Source: Synechococcus sp. M16CYN
Lineage (GTDB): Bacteria > Cyanobacteriota > Cyanobacteriia > PCC-6307 > Cyanobiaceae
DNA length: 64,000 nt
Assembly: GCF_040371545.1 (NCBI RefSeq)
Contig: NZ_AP029048.1
Coordinates: forward strand, 1,054,001-1,118,000
Direction of reading: 5' to 3'
Under the pieces are notes generated by a model, which saw only the letters and a program-made list of their open reading frames with translations, did not search any database and had not been told where the DNA came from. The translations under genes and the position numbers were made by a program. Of the stretch, positions 9,695 to 17,690 are shown piece after piece. How positions within the stretch are numbered: position 1 is the stretch's first letter; each line of letters begins with the position of its first letter.

Positions 9695-10546
9695 TTAACG
9701 ACGTTCTGGTTCACGGACAAGCAAAACCGGAGCAGGAGCGTGGACACGGATGTAATCGCTGATAGATCCCCCGAGCAGCTTGTCGAGGTCGACAAGTCCA
9801 CGTGCCACAAGGGGACGACGGTCTTGTGATGCAATTACGAGTAGGTCAGCATTTACGCTTTTGGCTGCTGTACACACGCAGCGGCCCACATTGGTCCCTT
9901 GGGCACGGATGGTTTTGATGCCTACTCCCAGACCCCGCGCTTTTTGAACTGCCGCATCGAGTACGTTGTCGTTATTCTCGGTTCGTCCTTCCCGGGATGG
10001 GGTTGGTTCTTGTCTCACCACATGCACACCGGTCAAGGTTCCGCCAGGTATATCGTTCACTAACTGGCAAGCGACTCGAATAGCATCGTCACTCACTCCG
10101 GTGCCGTCAATTGTCACCATCACTCGGTTGATGTGACGTATGTACAAGTCATCTCTTACGAGCAGCATCGGTCTAGTAGAAAGTTGAAAAACATACTGAC
10201 TGGTGCTGTTGGCGAGGATAGACTGAAGGCGTCCAAGTCCTCTCGATCCCATCACAATTAAGTCGGCATCTAACTCATCGGCCACCTTGAGCACTACTTG
10301 TTTGATGTCACCCTCACGAACTAGGGTTCGGGCAGATCTAGGTTCAAGGCCCATGAGGCTGATCGCTCTGTCGAGAATGCATTGAGCGTCATTACGGTGT
10401 TTCTCGAAGCCTGCTTGGCTTTGCTCTGGCACGACATGCAGCAAATTTACGCGCGCTGCTTTTATGCTGGAGATGTCCTGCAACATGCGGATCATTTCTT
10501 CTACGTGGCCCTTACCTGAATCAGCAATAAGCAAGTTTCTAAACAT
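9695..10546 (-). CDS. Tandem universal stress protein (UspA family)
   Basis: The 283-residue protein is two Usp domains fused head to tail. The first (about 1-140) has the nucleotide-binding signature VMGSRGLGRLQSILANSTS and ends with PMLLVRDD. The second (about 145-283) has a degenerate loop (VIASQDRRPLVARG) but keeps LLGGSISDYIRVHAPAPVLLVRE. Such tandem proteins bind ATP or AMP and act in stress survival; no specific function is known. It is convergent with psbM and 24 bases from it. An upstream open frame overlaps its start (see 10539-10766). Confidence 0.88.
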   Translation of the reverse strand: MFRNLLIADSGKGHVEEMIRMLQDISSIKAARVNLLHVVPEQSQAGFEKHRNDAQCILDRAISLMGLEPRSARTLVREGDIKQVVLKVADELDADLIVMGSRGLGRLQSILANSTSQYVFQLSTRPMLLVRDDLYIRHINRVMVTIDGTGVSDDAIRVACQLVNDIPGGTLTGVHVVRQEPTPSREGRTENNDNVLDAAVQKARGLGVGIKTIRAQGTNVGRCVCTAAKSVNADLLVIASQDRRPLVARGLVDLDKLLGGSISDYIRVHAPAPVLLVREPERR

Positions 10547-10766
10547 GACTGACGAAGCAAACTCTGCAGAAGCTTACGGGCAGCAGTGATGTTGTTTCAG
10601 AGCGTAATCGATTAACATCAGCGCCGCCGCGATCTCTCACATAGGTGGAATATTCTAAGCGTGGTGTTGGCTTAATTTGCAAGTGACTTAATTTTATTAA
10701 ATTAGATACCCGTGCAATTTGTCTCTCTCTAGGCCATACACGTCGCTGACTGTCCCGTGTCAGCAA
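10539..10766 (-). CDS. Possible small basic protein, unrecognised
   Basis: A 75-codon frame with normal-looking amino-acid composition runs into the usp gene: its stop overlaps the usp start codon by 8 bases, as seen in translationally coupled genes. The segment around RVWPRERQIARVSNLIKL and KPTPRLEYSTYVRDRGGAD is rich in Arg and looks protein-like. The only start is a TTG at 10764-10766; the frame stays open about 14 codons further upstream without an ATG. It may be a real small gene with a weak start, or the remnant of a longer decayed one. No family was recognised. Confidence 0.3.
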   Translation of the reverse strand: MLTRDSQRRVWPRERQIARVSNLIKLSHLQIKPTPRLEYSTYVRDRGGADVNRLRSETTSLLPVSFCRVCFVSHV

Positions 10767-10986
10767 GGCATCTAATCCAAAACCAAGCCGCCTTACTGAT
10801 CCTATGAATTATCTCGATCCAATATTCAACTTAATTTGCTTTAGTGTGAACTCGCCCAAGGCGCACTAGATTGGCATCATTAGAAATTGAAGTGTTAGTC
10901 GTCCCACCCTTCAGATTTTGATTCTTAGGCATCAAGAGGTGTTGGCATGTGAGGCTGAAGGGTCTTTAGCGAAAGCACAGATTTTG

Positions 10987-11880
10987 ATGGCATCGCAGCT
11001 TCTTGCTAGTACAGACCTGCTGAATTGGCGTCGCCATCAACTTCAGCGTGGGGGGCGTGCTGCAGATCTTGACTGGCTATTGGATCTTGGTGCCGGAGTA
11101 TCCCGTTCTGTTTTGCAGCGACTTCTATTGGACCCTGAAGGAGAAGAAACTGTGCCCGTGCAGAAATCATTGAGCAAGCTGGAAAAGCTCTGGTTGCGCC
11201 ATCTTGAGTATTCCCAGCCGCTTCAGCATTTGGTTGGTGTTTGTCCTTGGCGCGACCTACTGCTGGAGGTATCACACGCGGCCTTAATTCCTCGTCAAGA
11301 GACTGAGATTCTAGTGGACTTGGCCTTAGCTCATGCGGTGAAGCGACCACCGCGATGTTGGGCTGACTTGGGAACGGGTTCAGGTGCTATCGCTGTCAGC
11401 TTGTGCAGAGCCTGGCCCCATTCGGAAGGACATGCAGTGGATTTAAGTAGTGGTGCTTTATCGCTGGCAAAGCGCAACCTCCAGGCCTTAGCACCCCAAC
11501 ACAAATGTAGAATTCATCGCGGATCTTGGTGGACTCCATTACGCCCTTCATGGGGGCAAATTGAAATGGTGATTAGCAATCCTCCCTACATTCCCCAACC
11601 GCTAATGAGTGGGCTAGATCCAGTGGTGCGTGATCATGAGCCACACATCGCATTAGTAGGCGGAGAGGATGGCCTTGATGCGATCCGTTCTCTTCTTGCC
11701 GATGCACCGCGCGCTCTAGCTCCTAATGGGGTGTTATTGCTGGAACATCACTATGATCAAAGTGAGCGGGTTCGGAACTTGATGCTGGCATCTGGGCTGG
11801 TGAACGTCACCGCCGCTTCTGATCTTGAGGGGGTGTTGCGTTTTGCTTTGGGGCAGCGAGATTCGCGATCGGTCCCATGA
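10987..11880 (+). CDS. prmC: Release factor glutamine methyltransferase
   Basis: PrmC (HemK) methylates the GGQ glutamine of peptide release factors, using S-adenosylmethionine. The protein has an N-terminal helical domain (to about residue 95), then a Rossmann methyltransferase domain with motif I (WADLGTGSGAIAVSL) and the diagnostic substrate-binding NPPY motif (VISNPPYIPQP). The frame opens at a TTG at 10918, but the ATG at 10987 gives 297 residues, close to the family length; start is not certain. Its stop overlaps the tsaC start in an ATGA junction, so the two genes are coupled. Confidence 0.93.
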   Translation: MASQLLASTDLLNWRRHQLQRGGRAADLDWLLDLGAGVSRSVLQRLLLDPEGEETVPVQKSLSKLEKLWLRHLEYSQPLQHLVGVCPWRDLLLEVSHAALIPRQETEILVDLALAHAVKRPPRCWADLGTGSGAIAVSLCRAWPHSEGHAVDLSSGALSLAKRNLQALAPQHKCRIHRGSWWTPLRPSWGQIEMVISNPPYIPQPLMSGLDPVVRDHEPHIALVGGEDGLDAIRSLLADAPRALAPNGVLLLEHHYDQSERVRNLMLASGLVNVTAASDLEGVLRFALGQRDSRSVP

Positions 11881-12485
11881 CCGTTCCTTTGAATCCAATC
11901 ATGCTCGGCCCTACGTCTTTAGTGCGCCATTTACAAGCTTCTGAAGTAGTTATCATTCCGACAGATACATTGCCTGGATTGGCTGTTCTGCCTGAATATG
12001 CCCAGCGAATTTGGGAGTTCAAACAACGGCCTGCTGATAAACCACTGATTTTGATGGGAGCGACAGCTGATGCTCTCTTATGCGAAGTCGATCCTGTTTG
12101 CTACGACGATGCCAGGGCTCTGGCGGAACAGCATTGGCCTGGTGCACTTACTTTAGTGCTCCCAGCACAGGGAAATTACGTGGACCATCTTAATCCTGGT
12201 GGTGTCAACCTTGGATGTCGTCTCCCGGCCTGTTCAATGACACGGGAATTGCTTACTTTGAGTGGTCCTCTTGCCACCAGCAGTGCAAATCTATCTGGTA
12301 AGCCTGCCGCCACTAATGCCTTTGAGGCTGCTCAATGGTTTCCGGCTGTTGCTCAGCTTGGACCACAGCCCTGGCCATTGCATTCTGGCCAGGCCAGCAC
12401 CATCTTGATCTGGACAGGTTTACACCGTTGGCACGTTGCACGCCATGGTGCTGTGATGCCGGAAGGATTGAATGAAGCGGAATGA
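11877..12485 (+). CDS. tsaC: Threonylcarbamoyl-AMP synthase (Sua5/YciO/YrdC family)
   Basis: This 202-residue protein makes threonylcarbamoyl-AMP, the precursor of the t6A modification at position 37 of ANN-decoding tRNAs. Hallmarks are the PTDTLPGLA start region, the KPLILM-type KxR...SxN surface (KQRPADKPLILM), and SGPLATSSANLSGKPA. Length fits the short TsaC form without the Sua5 C-terminal domain. It overlaps prmC by four bases and the next small gene by four bases, giving a three-gene coupled unit. YciO paralogues are similar, so the exact subfamily is slightly uncertain. Confidence 0.9.
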   Translation: MTVPLNPIMLGPTSLVRHLQASEVVIIPTDTLPGLAVLPEYAQRIWEFKQRPADKPLILMGATADALLCEVDPVCYDDARALAEQHWPGALTLVLPAQGNYVDHLNPGGVNLGCRLPACSMTRELLTLSGPLATSSANLSGKPAATNAFEAAQWFPAVAQLGPQPWPLHSGQASTILIWTGLHRWHVARHGAVMPEGLNEAE

Positions 12486-12640
12486 TCGCGCTAATTGGAC
12501 TTTGTATTTTTGTAATGACGTTTCTCCACTGGGTAGTTGAGCCACTGGAACTCGCCTTAACCCCTTTATTTGAGTTCACCGTATTCCCTTGGCTTTTGGT
12601 GGGGTTCGGTCTCTGGTTGTTGGCTGCCCAAGACAACTAA
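12482..12640 (+). CDS. Small two-span membrane protein, unrecognised
   Basis: A 52-codon gene starts inside the tsaC stop (ATGA overlap). The product begins MIALIGLCIFVMTFLHWVVE and ends with VFPWLLVGFGLWLLAAQDN, so two hydrophobic spans are separated by a short acidic loop. The coupled start, the ordinary codon content and the membrane-protein pattern support a real gene. I do not recognise a named family. It is followed by a gap of 25 bases and a tRNA on the opposite strand. Confidence 0.7.
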   Translation: MIALIGLCIFVMTFLHWVVEPLELALTPLFEFTVFPWLLVGFGLWLLAAQDN

Positions 12641-12665
12641 GGACGGAAACTATTAGTTCCTCAAA

Positions 12666-12737
12666 AGCCGGCTAACGGACTTGAACCGATGACCTTCGCT
12701 TTACAAAAGCGCTGCTCTACCACTGAGCTAAGCCGGC
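12666..12737 (-). tRNA. trnT: tRNA-Thr (anticodon UGU)
   Basis: A full cloverleaf reads on the minus strand. The acceptor stem GCCGGCT pairs perfectly with AGCCGGC and the D arm is normal. The anticodon loop TTTGTAA gives anticodon TGT, reading ACA. Two stems carry mismatches: G27-A43 at the top of the anticodon stem and T50-T64 in the T stem. No CCA is encoded. The rest of the fold is intact, so it is probably functional. Confidence 0.92.
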
Positions 12738-12816
12738 ACTCACACATTTTATCGATCAGTCTCTACCAGGCTATTTCGCTGAACTGCTTAGATACAGTAA
12801 AATAAAGTGTTTCTAT

Positions 12817-13095
12817 TTATCGCCGAATACCCGAACAGCTTGATCCTCGAATTGGAAGATTTGCCACAAGGGTGGTCACACGGTCCTCGGTTTCGAGGCT
12901 CACCTCACCTTCTTCGATATCGATCTCAACATAACGAGCTACAACTTCAAAGATCTCGCGACGCATCTGCTCCAGCAGCTCTGGACTAAGATCGCTGCGA
13001 TCGTAAGCTAGCATAAGGCGTAAGCGCCGCTTAGCTGTACTAGCGCTGGAGTCCTGGCGGCCCAGTAGTTTGTCGATGAAATCTTTGACAGTCAT
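12817..13095 (-). CDS. minE: Cell division topological specificity factor MinE
   Basis: MinE stimulates MinD ATPase at the membrane and confines MinCD to the cell poles, placing the division ring at midcell. The 92-residue protein has the N-terminal membrane/anti-MinCD segment ([35 protein letters not shown]) and the C-terminal topological domain ([21 protein letters not shown]). It lies 4 bases after minD in a minC-minD-minE operon. Confidence 0.96.
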   Translation of the reverse strand: MTVKDFIDKLLGRQDSSASTAKRRLRLMLAYDRSDLSPELLEQMRREIFEVVARYVEIDIEEGEVSLETEDRVTTLVANLPIRGSSCSGIRR

Positions 13096-13099
13096 CGAT

Positions 13100-13912
13100 T
13101 TAAAAAAGTCTGGTTTGCATCAGTTGACGCACCCTGGCGCGGATCCCTTGACGCGATTCAGAGGGATCTATCATGACAATGTCTTCTCCCTGGAGCCTGC
13201 GAGCAACATCGCTATAAGCTCTAGCCACGGGGGATCCACTATCTACCAGGGTTAGGGGCTCGCCCCTGTTAGTGCTAACAATCACTTGTTTATCCTCAAG
13301 AACTAAGCCAAGTAATGGAAGGGCCAAAATGTCCGTAACGTCATTAACGGAAAGCATCTCTTGGTTGGACATCATTTTGGGTCGCACCCTATTCAAAACC
13401 AGCTGTACTGGCGCTACCCCTCGAATGTTGAGAAGGCCAACGACACGATCGGCGTCGCGAACAGAGGCAACTTCAGGGGTGGTGACAACGATAGCCTCAC
13501 GAACAGCTGCAGCTGCATTTTTAAAGCCGTCTTCTATGCCCGCAGGGCAGTCGATCAAAACATAATCGAACTGTTTTTCTAACAAAGACACAATTGCTTT
13601 CATGTCGCTTGGAGTAAGCCACTCGAGCATCCGAGGATTGCCAGCAGGCAATAAGGCTAGGTTGGGCTCTTGTTTGTGTTTAACGAGGGCTTGCTGCAAC
13701 CGACATGTCCCAGCCAACACTTCCTGAGCGGTGAAGACGATCCTATTCTCGAGACCTAATAACAGATCAAGATTGCGCAGGCCGAAATCAGCATCCATAA
13801 CAACAGTCCTTGCACCGAGCCTGGCTAAGGTGATACCGAGATTAGCTGTTGTGGTCGTCTTGCCGACACCACCCTTGCCGGAGCAGATCAGGATCGTTCG
13901 GGTCGTCGACAC
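13100..13912 (-). CDS. minD: Septum site-determining ATPase MinD
   Basis: MinD is a membrane-binding ATPase that recruits MinC. The deviant Walker A motif [17 protein letters not shown] is near the N-terminus, with switch regions [17 protein letters not shown] and DCPAGIE, and a C-terminal amphipathic tail ([14 protein letters not shown]). The frame extends to an ATG at 13972, but the GTG at 13910-13912 gives [14 protein letters not shown] at the N-terminus and 270 residues, the family norm, with GGA nearby as ribosome binding site. minC ends 56 bases upstream. Confidence 0.95.
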   Translation of the reverse strand: MSTTRTILICSGKGGVGKTTTTANLGITLARLGARTVVMDADFGLRNLDLLLGLENRIVFTAQEVLAGTCRLQQALVKHKQEPNLALLPAGNPRMLEWLTPSDMKAIVSLLEKQFDYVLIDCPAGIEDGFKNAAAAVREAIVVTTPEVASVRDADRVVGLLNIRGVAPVQLVLNRVRPKMMSNQEMLSVNDVTDILALPLLGLVLEDKQVIVSTNRGEPLTLVDSGSPVARAYSDVARRLQGEDIVMIDPSESRQGIRARVRQLMQTRLF

Positions 13913-13968
13913 CAGGATTCCGCTTTGTTCTGATAAGAATAATCTCCTTACTGGGTGTGGCAATAAAA

Positions 13969-14634
13969 TCAACCACGCCGAAGACTATGTACTTCGGCTG
14001 GCTCGATTGTGATGACGCCATCGATTAGAGTCGCCTGCTCTGCAAGTCCAGGTTGGGGAAAATCCTCTGGCCCACGGGCCACAACATCAGCAATACGTAG
14101 TTGTAAGGGTCGCAGTTGCATCGCCACGATCCGAGCACCAGTTCTCCTATCCAATCCAGCACCAGCATGGGCTACACCCCGTAACCGTCCCCATATAGAG
14201 ATGTCTCCCGACGCAGTGATAACGGCCCCAGGATTGACGTCTCCATAGACAAGGACGCTGCGATCACTCTGAAAGTGGTCACCTGATCGCAACGTGCCAA
14301 AATGGAATGTCACTCCTTCGAGCTGTTGGCTCGAAATTTCGGAGGAGACTTTAGGCTGAGATAGTTCCACGGCATTAGGACAGTCCAGCTCTTGCAGACT
14401 CGCTTCTAAGCCCAAGGCTGACGCGCTCACTACAGTTTCGGGAATACTGCTAATCACGCGTCCCAACTGCCGCCCACTTTGATGGACTCTGGCTATCATT
14501 GCCTGTAAGTCCGTACAGTTAAGTAGCCAGTTTCCACAGTCAATGTCAACCCTCTCAACGGTTGAGGCGTCGAGCAGTTCCGTTACGGCCTCTTGCCAGT
14601 GTTTAGATCGATAGTCTGGAAGTTGCAATCTCAT
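13969..14634 (-). CDS. minC: Septum site-determining protein MinC
   Basis: MinC blocks FtsZ polymerisation away from midcell. The 221-residue protein has a variable N-terminal domain (about 1-100) and the conserved right-handed beta-helix C-terminal domain, marked by LRSGDHFQSDRSVLVYGDVNPGAVITASGDISIWGRLRGVAHAGA. The end of the domain contacts MinD. It is the first gene of the minCDE operon on the minus strand; a long untranslated gap separates it from ctpA. Confidence 0.94.
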   Translation of the reverse strand: MRLQLPDYRSKHWQEAVTELLDASTVERVDIDCGNWLLNCTDLQAMIARVHQSGRQLGRVISSIPETVVSASALGLEASLQELDCPNAVELSQPKVSSEISSQQLEGVTFHFGTLRSGDHFQSDRSVLVYGDVNPGAVITASGDISIWGRLRGVAHAGAGLDRRTGARIVAMQLRPLQLRIADVVARGPEDFPQPGLAEQATLIDGVITIEPAEVHSLRRG

Positions 14635-15080
14635 CCTTTAGGTTTTCGGTTCACGCTAGAAACTCATTCAAAGACTTTCACTTGACTCGCCGACGACACC
14701 GTAAGTGAGACGCGGTTTAGGCACTTGAATTCACGTACACTCTAAAGGAAGATCATAAATTGGTCTCGCGCGATGGTGCTGAAGTAACTCTAGCGTTTGG
14801 GATACTGGAATGGACTGGCGGAGCCCCGGCCCTGAAGCTTATCGGCAGACAGACTTAAAAATCGTGAGAAACCGAGTGAGATATATCCGGTGCAAATATT
14901 AAGTTAAGTCAGCTTGATTTGGCTCTATAGACCATGATCGAAGCTGGAGAACGCAAAACAAAACACCCGATTAATATCATTAACATAAAATGCAATGCCA
15001 TTAGAGTCGGCAGTGATTTACTTTTAGTCATGCGGAAGCGTTGATCTCCTGGCGCAGCGGACCACGGTGCTTGCACTACT
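14635..15080. other. Intergenic between minC and ctpA
   Basis: No gene was recognised in these 446 bases. Composition is less AT-rich than in the long right-hand spacers, so it may be an eroded gene. From memory, several marine picocyanobacteria carry an HD-domain hydrolase gene between minC and ctpA; it is absent here. A minC promoter should lie near 14640-14700. Confidence 0.4.
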
Positions 15081-16370
15081 TTATGAAGTTGAAGAATTGT
15101 CTTTGAGTGCTAATAACGACGTCATCCACTGCTCAGCCTCGTTCAACCAACGGTCTCCTTCGCCACCCGGATTGAGGGGTTCCGGACTCGACAAAAATTT
15201 ATCGGGTTCGATTCCTGCATTCTGAATATCTCGACCGCTGGGGGTCACATAACCAGCCACTGTGATAGCAAGCCCGCTACCGTCGCCCAGGCTGGTGAGC
15301 GTTTGGATTAGACCCTTCCCAAACGTGCGATTGCCTAGCAATACAGATCGACTGCTATCCTGTAAAGCACCAGCAAGAATTTCACTGGCACTTGCTGTTC
15401 CGCCGTTTACGAGAGTCACCATTGGTCCGTCGTATAGTGTCGATGCTCCGGCCTGAATGGTATCTGTGATTCCTTCTCGGTTTCGGGTTTCAACGATTGC
15501 GTTGCCACTCAGGAAATCATCAGCAACAGTCAGACCGGAGCTTACTAGACCTCCGGAGTTATTGCGAAGGTCCAGTACTAATCCTTCAATCTCCTTCTCC
15601 TGAAGTTCATTCAACGCCTCTGACACCTGCTTTGGCACCCCTTCTGTGAACTGCGTGACTCGGAGATAACCGAGAGTGTGGGACTCGGTACGTAAGCGGC
15701 GCGTGCGTACGGGGCGAAGGTCCACGTTGCGCCGTTCCAGAATCAACTCCTTGGGTTCACTGCTTCCCTGCTGCAGTGTCAAGATGACTTGTGTGCCAAT
15801 TTCTCCTCGGAGGGCATTGGCAGCGCCTTCCAACCCAAGACTTTCAACTTCTTGTCCGTCCACCGCCAGTAGTCGCGTGCCACTCATTACGTCTGCATCA
15901 GCGGCAGGAGATCCATCCAAAGCCGAGATCACAATCAACTGATCCTGGCGATCATCAGGTCCAAGTCGAAGACCCACCCCACTGAGACTACCGTTAGTGC
16001 TATCTTTCAAGGCTGCATAATCTTTTGGCCGTAGTAGTCTTGTGTATGGATCGCCGATTTGTGCCAACATACTCTCTATAGCGGCATACGCCTCTTCGCT
16101 ACTCTGAATAGTCTTCTCTAAGGTCCTTTGGCGTTGACGTCGCCAATGTACGTCTTCAAGCCGTTTTGGGTTCCAATAGGCTTGATTTATAAGTTGCCAA
16201 CTGTCTACCACAAGTTTTTGGCTATCGCTCAAGGCCTGAATTCTAGAGATGGGCGTGAGTAGTAAACCAATCACCATTACAGTGGTTGCTAAAGACTCCA
16301 CCAGCCGTCGGACTGCTCGAGATACAGCGTGTTGCGGGTATTGTGAGGGATCGTTAACAATTGGATACAT
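15081..16370 (-). CDS. ctpA: Carboxyl-terminal processing protease CtpA
   Basis: CtpA removes the C-terminal extension of the D1 precursor in the lumen, a step needed before the manganese cluster forms. The 429-residue protein has an N-terminal signal/membrane segment (about 24-46, ending at RIQALS), a PDZ domain (about 127-205) and an S41 protease domain. The Ser/Lys catalytic pair is visible as Ser327 in NGGTASASE and Lys352 in NRTFGKGLIQT. It is divergent from petB with 68 bases between. Its substrate, a psbA product with a 15-residue extension, is encoded at 50.2 kb. Confidence 0.92.
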   Translation of the reverse strand: MYPIVNDPSQYPQHAVSRAVRRLVESLATTVMVIGLLLTPISRIQALSDSQKLVVDSWQLINQAYWNPKRLEDVHWRRQRQRTLEKTIQSSEEAYAAIESMLAQIGDPYTRLLRPKDYAALKDSTNGSLSGVGLRLGPDDRQDQLIVISALDGSPAADADVMSGTRLLAVDGQEVESLGLEGAANALRGEIGTQVILTLQQGSSEPKELILERRNVDLRPVRTRRLRTESHTLGYLRVTQFTEGVPKQVSEALNELQEKEIEGLVLDLRNNSGGLVSSGLTVADDFLSGNAIVETRNREGITDTIQAGASTLYDGPMVTLVNGGTASASEILAGALQDSSRSVLLGNRTFGKGLIQTLTSLGDGSGLAITVAGYVTPSGRDIQNAGIEPDKFLSSPEPLNPGGEGDRWLNEAEQWMTSLLALKDNSSTS

Positions 16371-16438
16371 CAGAGGTCTGTTCGCCTCAACGGTTGAAGC
16401 GTTTTTAGTAAACTTGCGTAACTTAAACTTGCCTGTGT

Positions 16439-17095
16439 ATGGCGAACTCTTCGCCCGTTTACGACTGGTTCCAAGAACGTCTGGAAATCCAGGACATTGC
16501 TGACGACATCAGTACCAAATACGTGCCGCCTCACGTCAATATTTTTTATTGCTTGGGCGGCATCACCTTGGTGTGTTTCTTAATTCAGTTCGCGACCGGA
16601 TTCGCGATGACTTTTTATTACAAACCGACTGTCGCTGAAGCCTACACATCTGTTCAGTATTTGATGACTGACGTCAGTTTCGGCTGGTTGATTCGTTCGG
16701 TGCATCGGTGGAGTGCCTCAATGATGGTACTGATGCTGATTTTGCATGTGTTCCGTGTTTACCTAACAGGCGGTTTTAAGCGTCCGCGTGAACTCACTTG
16801 GGTCACTGGAGTGACCATGGCCGTGATCACCGTTTCCTTCGGCGTGACCGGTTATTCCCTGCCTTGGGATCAAGTCGGTTATTGGGCTGTCAAAATCGTC
16901 TCTGGCGTCCCAGCCGCTATCCCTGTAGTTGGAGATTTTATGGTTGAGTTACTGCGCGGTGGTGAAAGCGTTGGCCAAGCTACCTTGACTCGCTTTTACA
17001 GTCTCCATACGTTCGTAATGCCTTGGTTGCTTGCGGTCTTCATGCTAATGCACTTTTTAATGATTCGTAAACAAGGCATTTCCGGCCCTTTGTGA
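16439..17095 (+). CDS. petB: Cytochrome b6
   Basis: Cytochrome b6 is the haem-binding core of the b6f complex in thylakoids. The 218-residue protein has four membrane spans and the haem-ligand histidines in [21 protein letters not shown] and [26 protein letters not shown], plus the conserved [16 protein letters not shown] segment. Cys near residue 35 (IFYCLGG) is the expected site for the covalent haem c'. It pairs with petD 51 bases downstream. Confidence 0.98.
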   Translation: MANSSPVYDWFQERLEIQDIADDISTKYVPPHVNIFYCLGGITLVCFLIQFATGFAMTFYYKPTVAEAYTSVQYLMTDVSFGWLIRSVHRWSASMMVLMLILHVFRVYLTGGFKRPRELTWVTGVTMAVITVSFGVTGYSLPWDQVGYWAVKIVSGVPAAIPVVGDFMVELLRGGESVGQATLTRFYSLHTFVMPWLLAVFMLMHFLMIRKQGISGPL

Positions 17096-17146
17096 TTACC
17101 GCTTACCCCTTAACCGTTTCTAATCAACGCAACACCAAATTAATCG

Positions 17147-17629
17147 ATGCACATTCTCAAGAAGCCAGACCTTTCTGACCCCAAGATGCGCGCGAAGCTC
17201 GCGAAAGGGATGGGCCATAATTACTACGGAGAGCCCGCTTGGCCCAATGATTTGCTCTACATCTTCCCTGTCGTTATTCTTGGGACGATTGCCTGCGTCG
17301 TGGGATTAGCCGTTCTTGATCCAGCCATGTTAGCTGACAAAGCAGATCCCTTTGCTACTCCCCTAGAAATACTCCCCGAGTGGTATCTGTACCCTGTATT
17401 CCAGATTCTTCGCGTTGTCCCTAACAAGCTGCTCGGAATCGCATTGCAAACTTTAATTCCTTTAGGATTAATGCTTGTCCCCTTTATAGAGAGTTTTAAT
17501 AAGTTCCAGAATCCTTTCCGCCGTCCTGTAGCCATGACCGTTTTCCTTTTTGGGACAATTACGACGGTCTATCTAGGCATTGGTGCTGCTATGCCCATTG
17601 ACAAGTCTTTGACTCTTGGCCTCTTTTGA
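17147..17629 (+). CDS. petD: Cytochrome b6f subunit IV
   Basis: Subunit IV is 160 residues with three membrane spans and the plastoquinol-site PEWY motif ([17 protein letters not shown]). It assembles with cytochrome b6 into the quinol oxidase core. Its start follows the petB stop by 51 bases and the pair ends at a terminator shared with the facing invertase gene. Confidence 0.98.
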   Translation: MHILKKPDLSDPKMRAKLAKGMGHNYYGEPAWPNDLLYIFPVVILGTIACVVGLAVLDPAMLADKADPFATPLEILPEWYLYPVFQILRVVPNKLLGIALQTLIPLGLMLVPFIESFNKFQNPFRRPVAMTVFLFGTITTVYLGIGAAMPIDKSLTLGLF

Positions 17630-17657
17630 TTAATCGTTCCGCAACCATTAAAGCAAG

Positions 17658-17690
17658 AACCCCAGTCTTTTATTAGTTTGGGGTTTTTTT
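17658..17690 (+). terminator. Terminator of petBD, overlapping the invertase end
   Basis: A stem AACCCCA (17658-17664) with TGGGGTT (17679-17685) is followed by seven T on the plus strand. The stop codon of the convergent invertase gene (17673-17675) lies inside the loop, so the element is squeezed between and into both genes. Confidence 0.8.

Noticed and set aside
11006-11350. 114-codon minus-strand frame inside prmC
   Set aside because: Antisense shadow of a well-identified gene.
14551-16405. Repeated CAACGGTTGA-like string in minC and before petB
   Set aside because: Two short copies, one inside coding sequence; consistent with chance.
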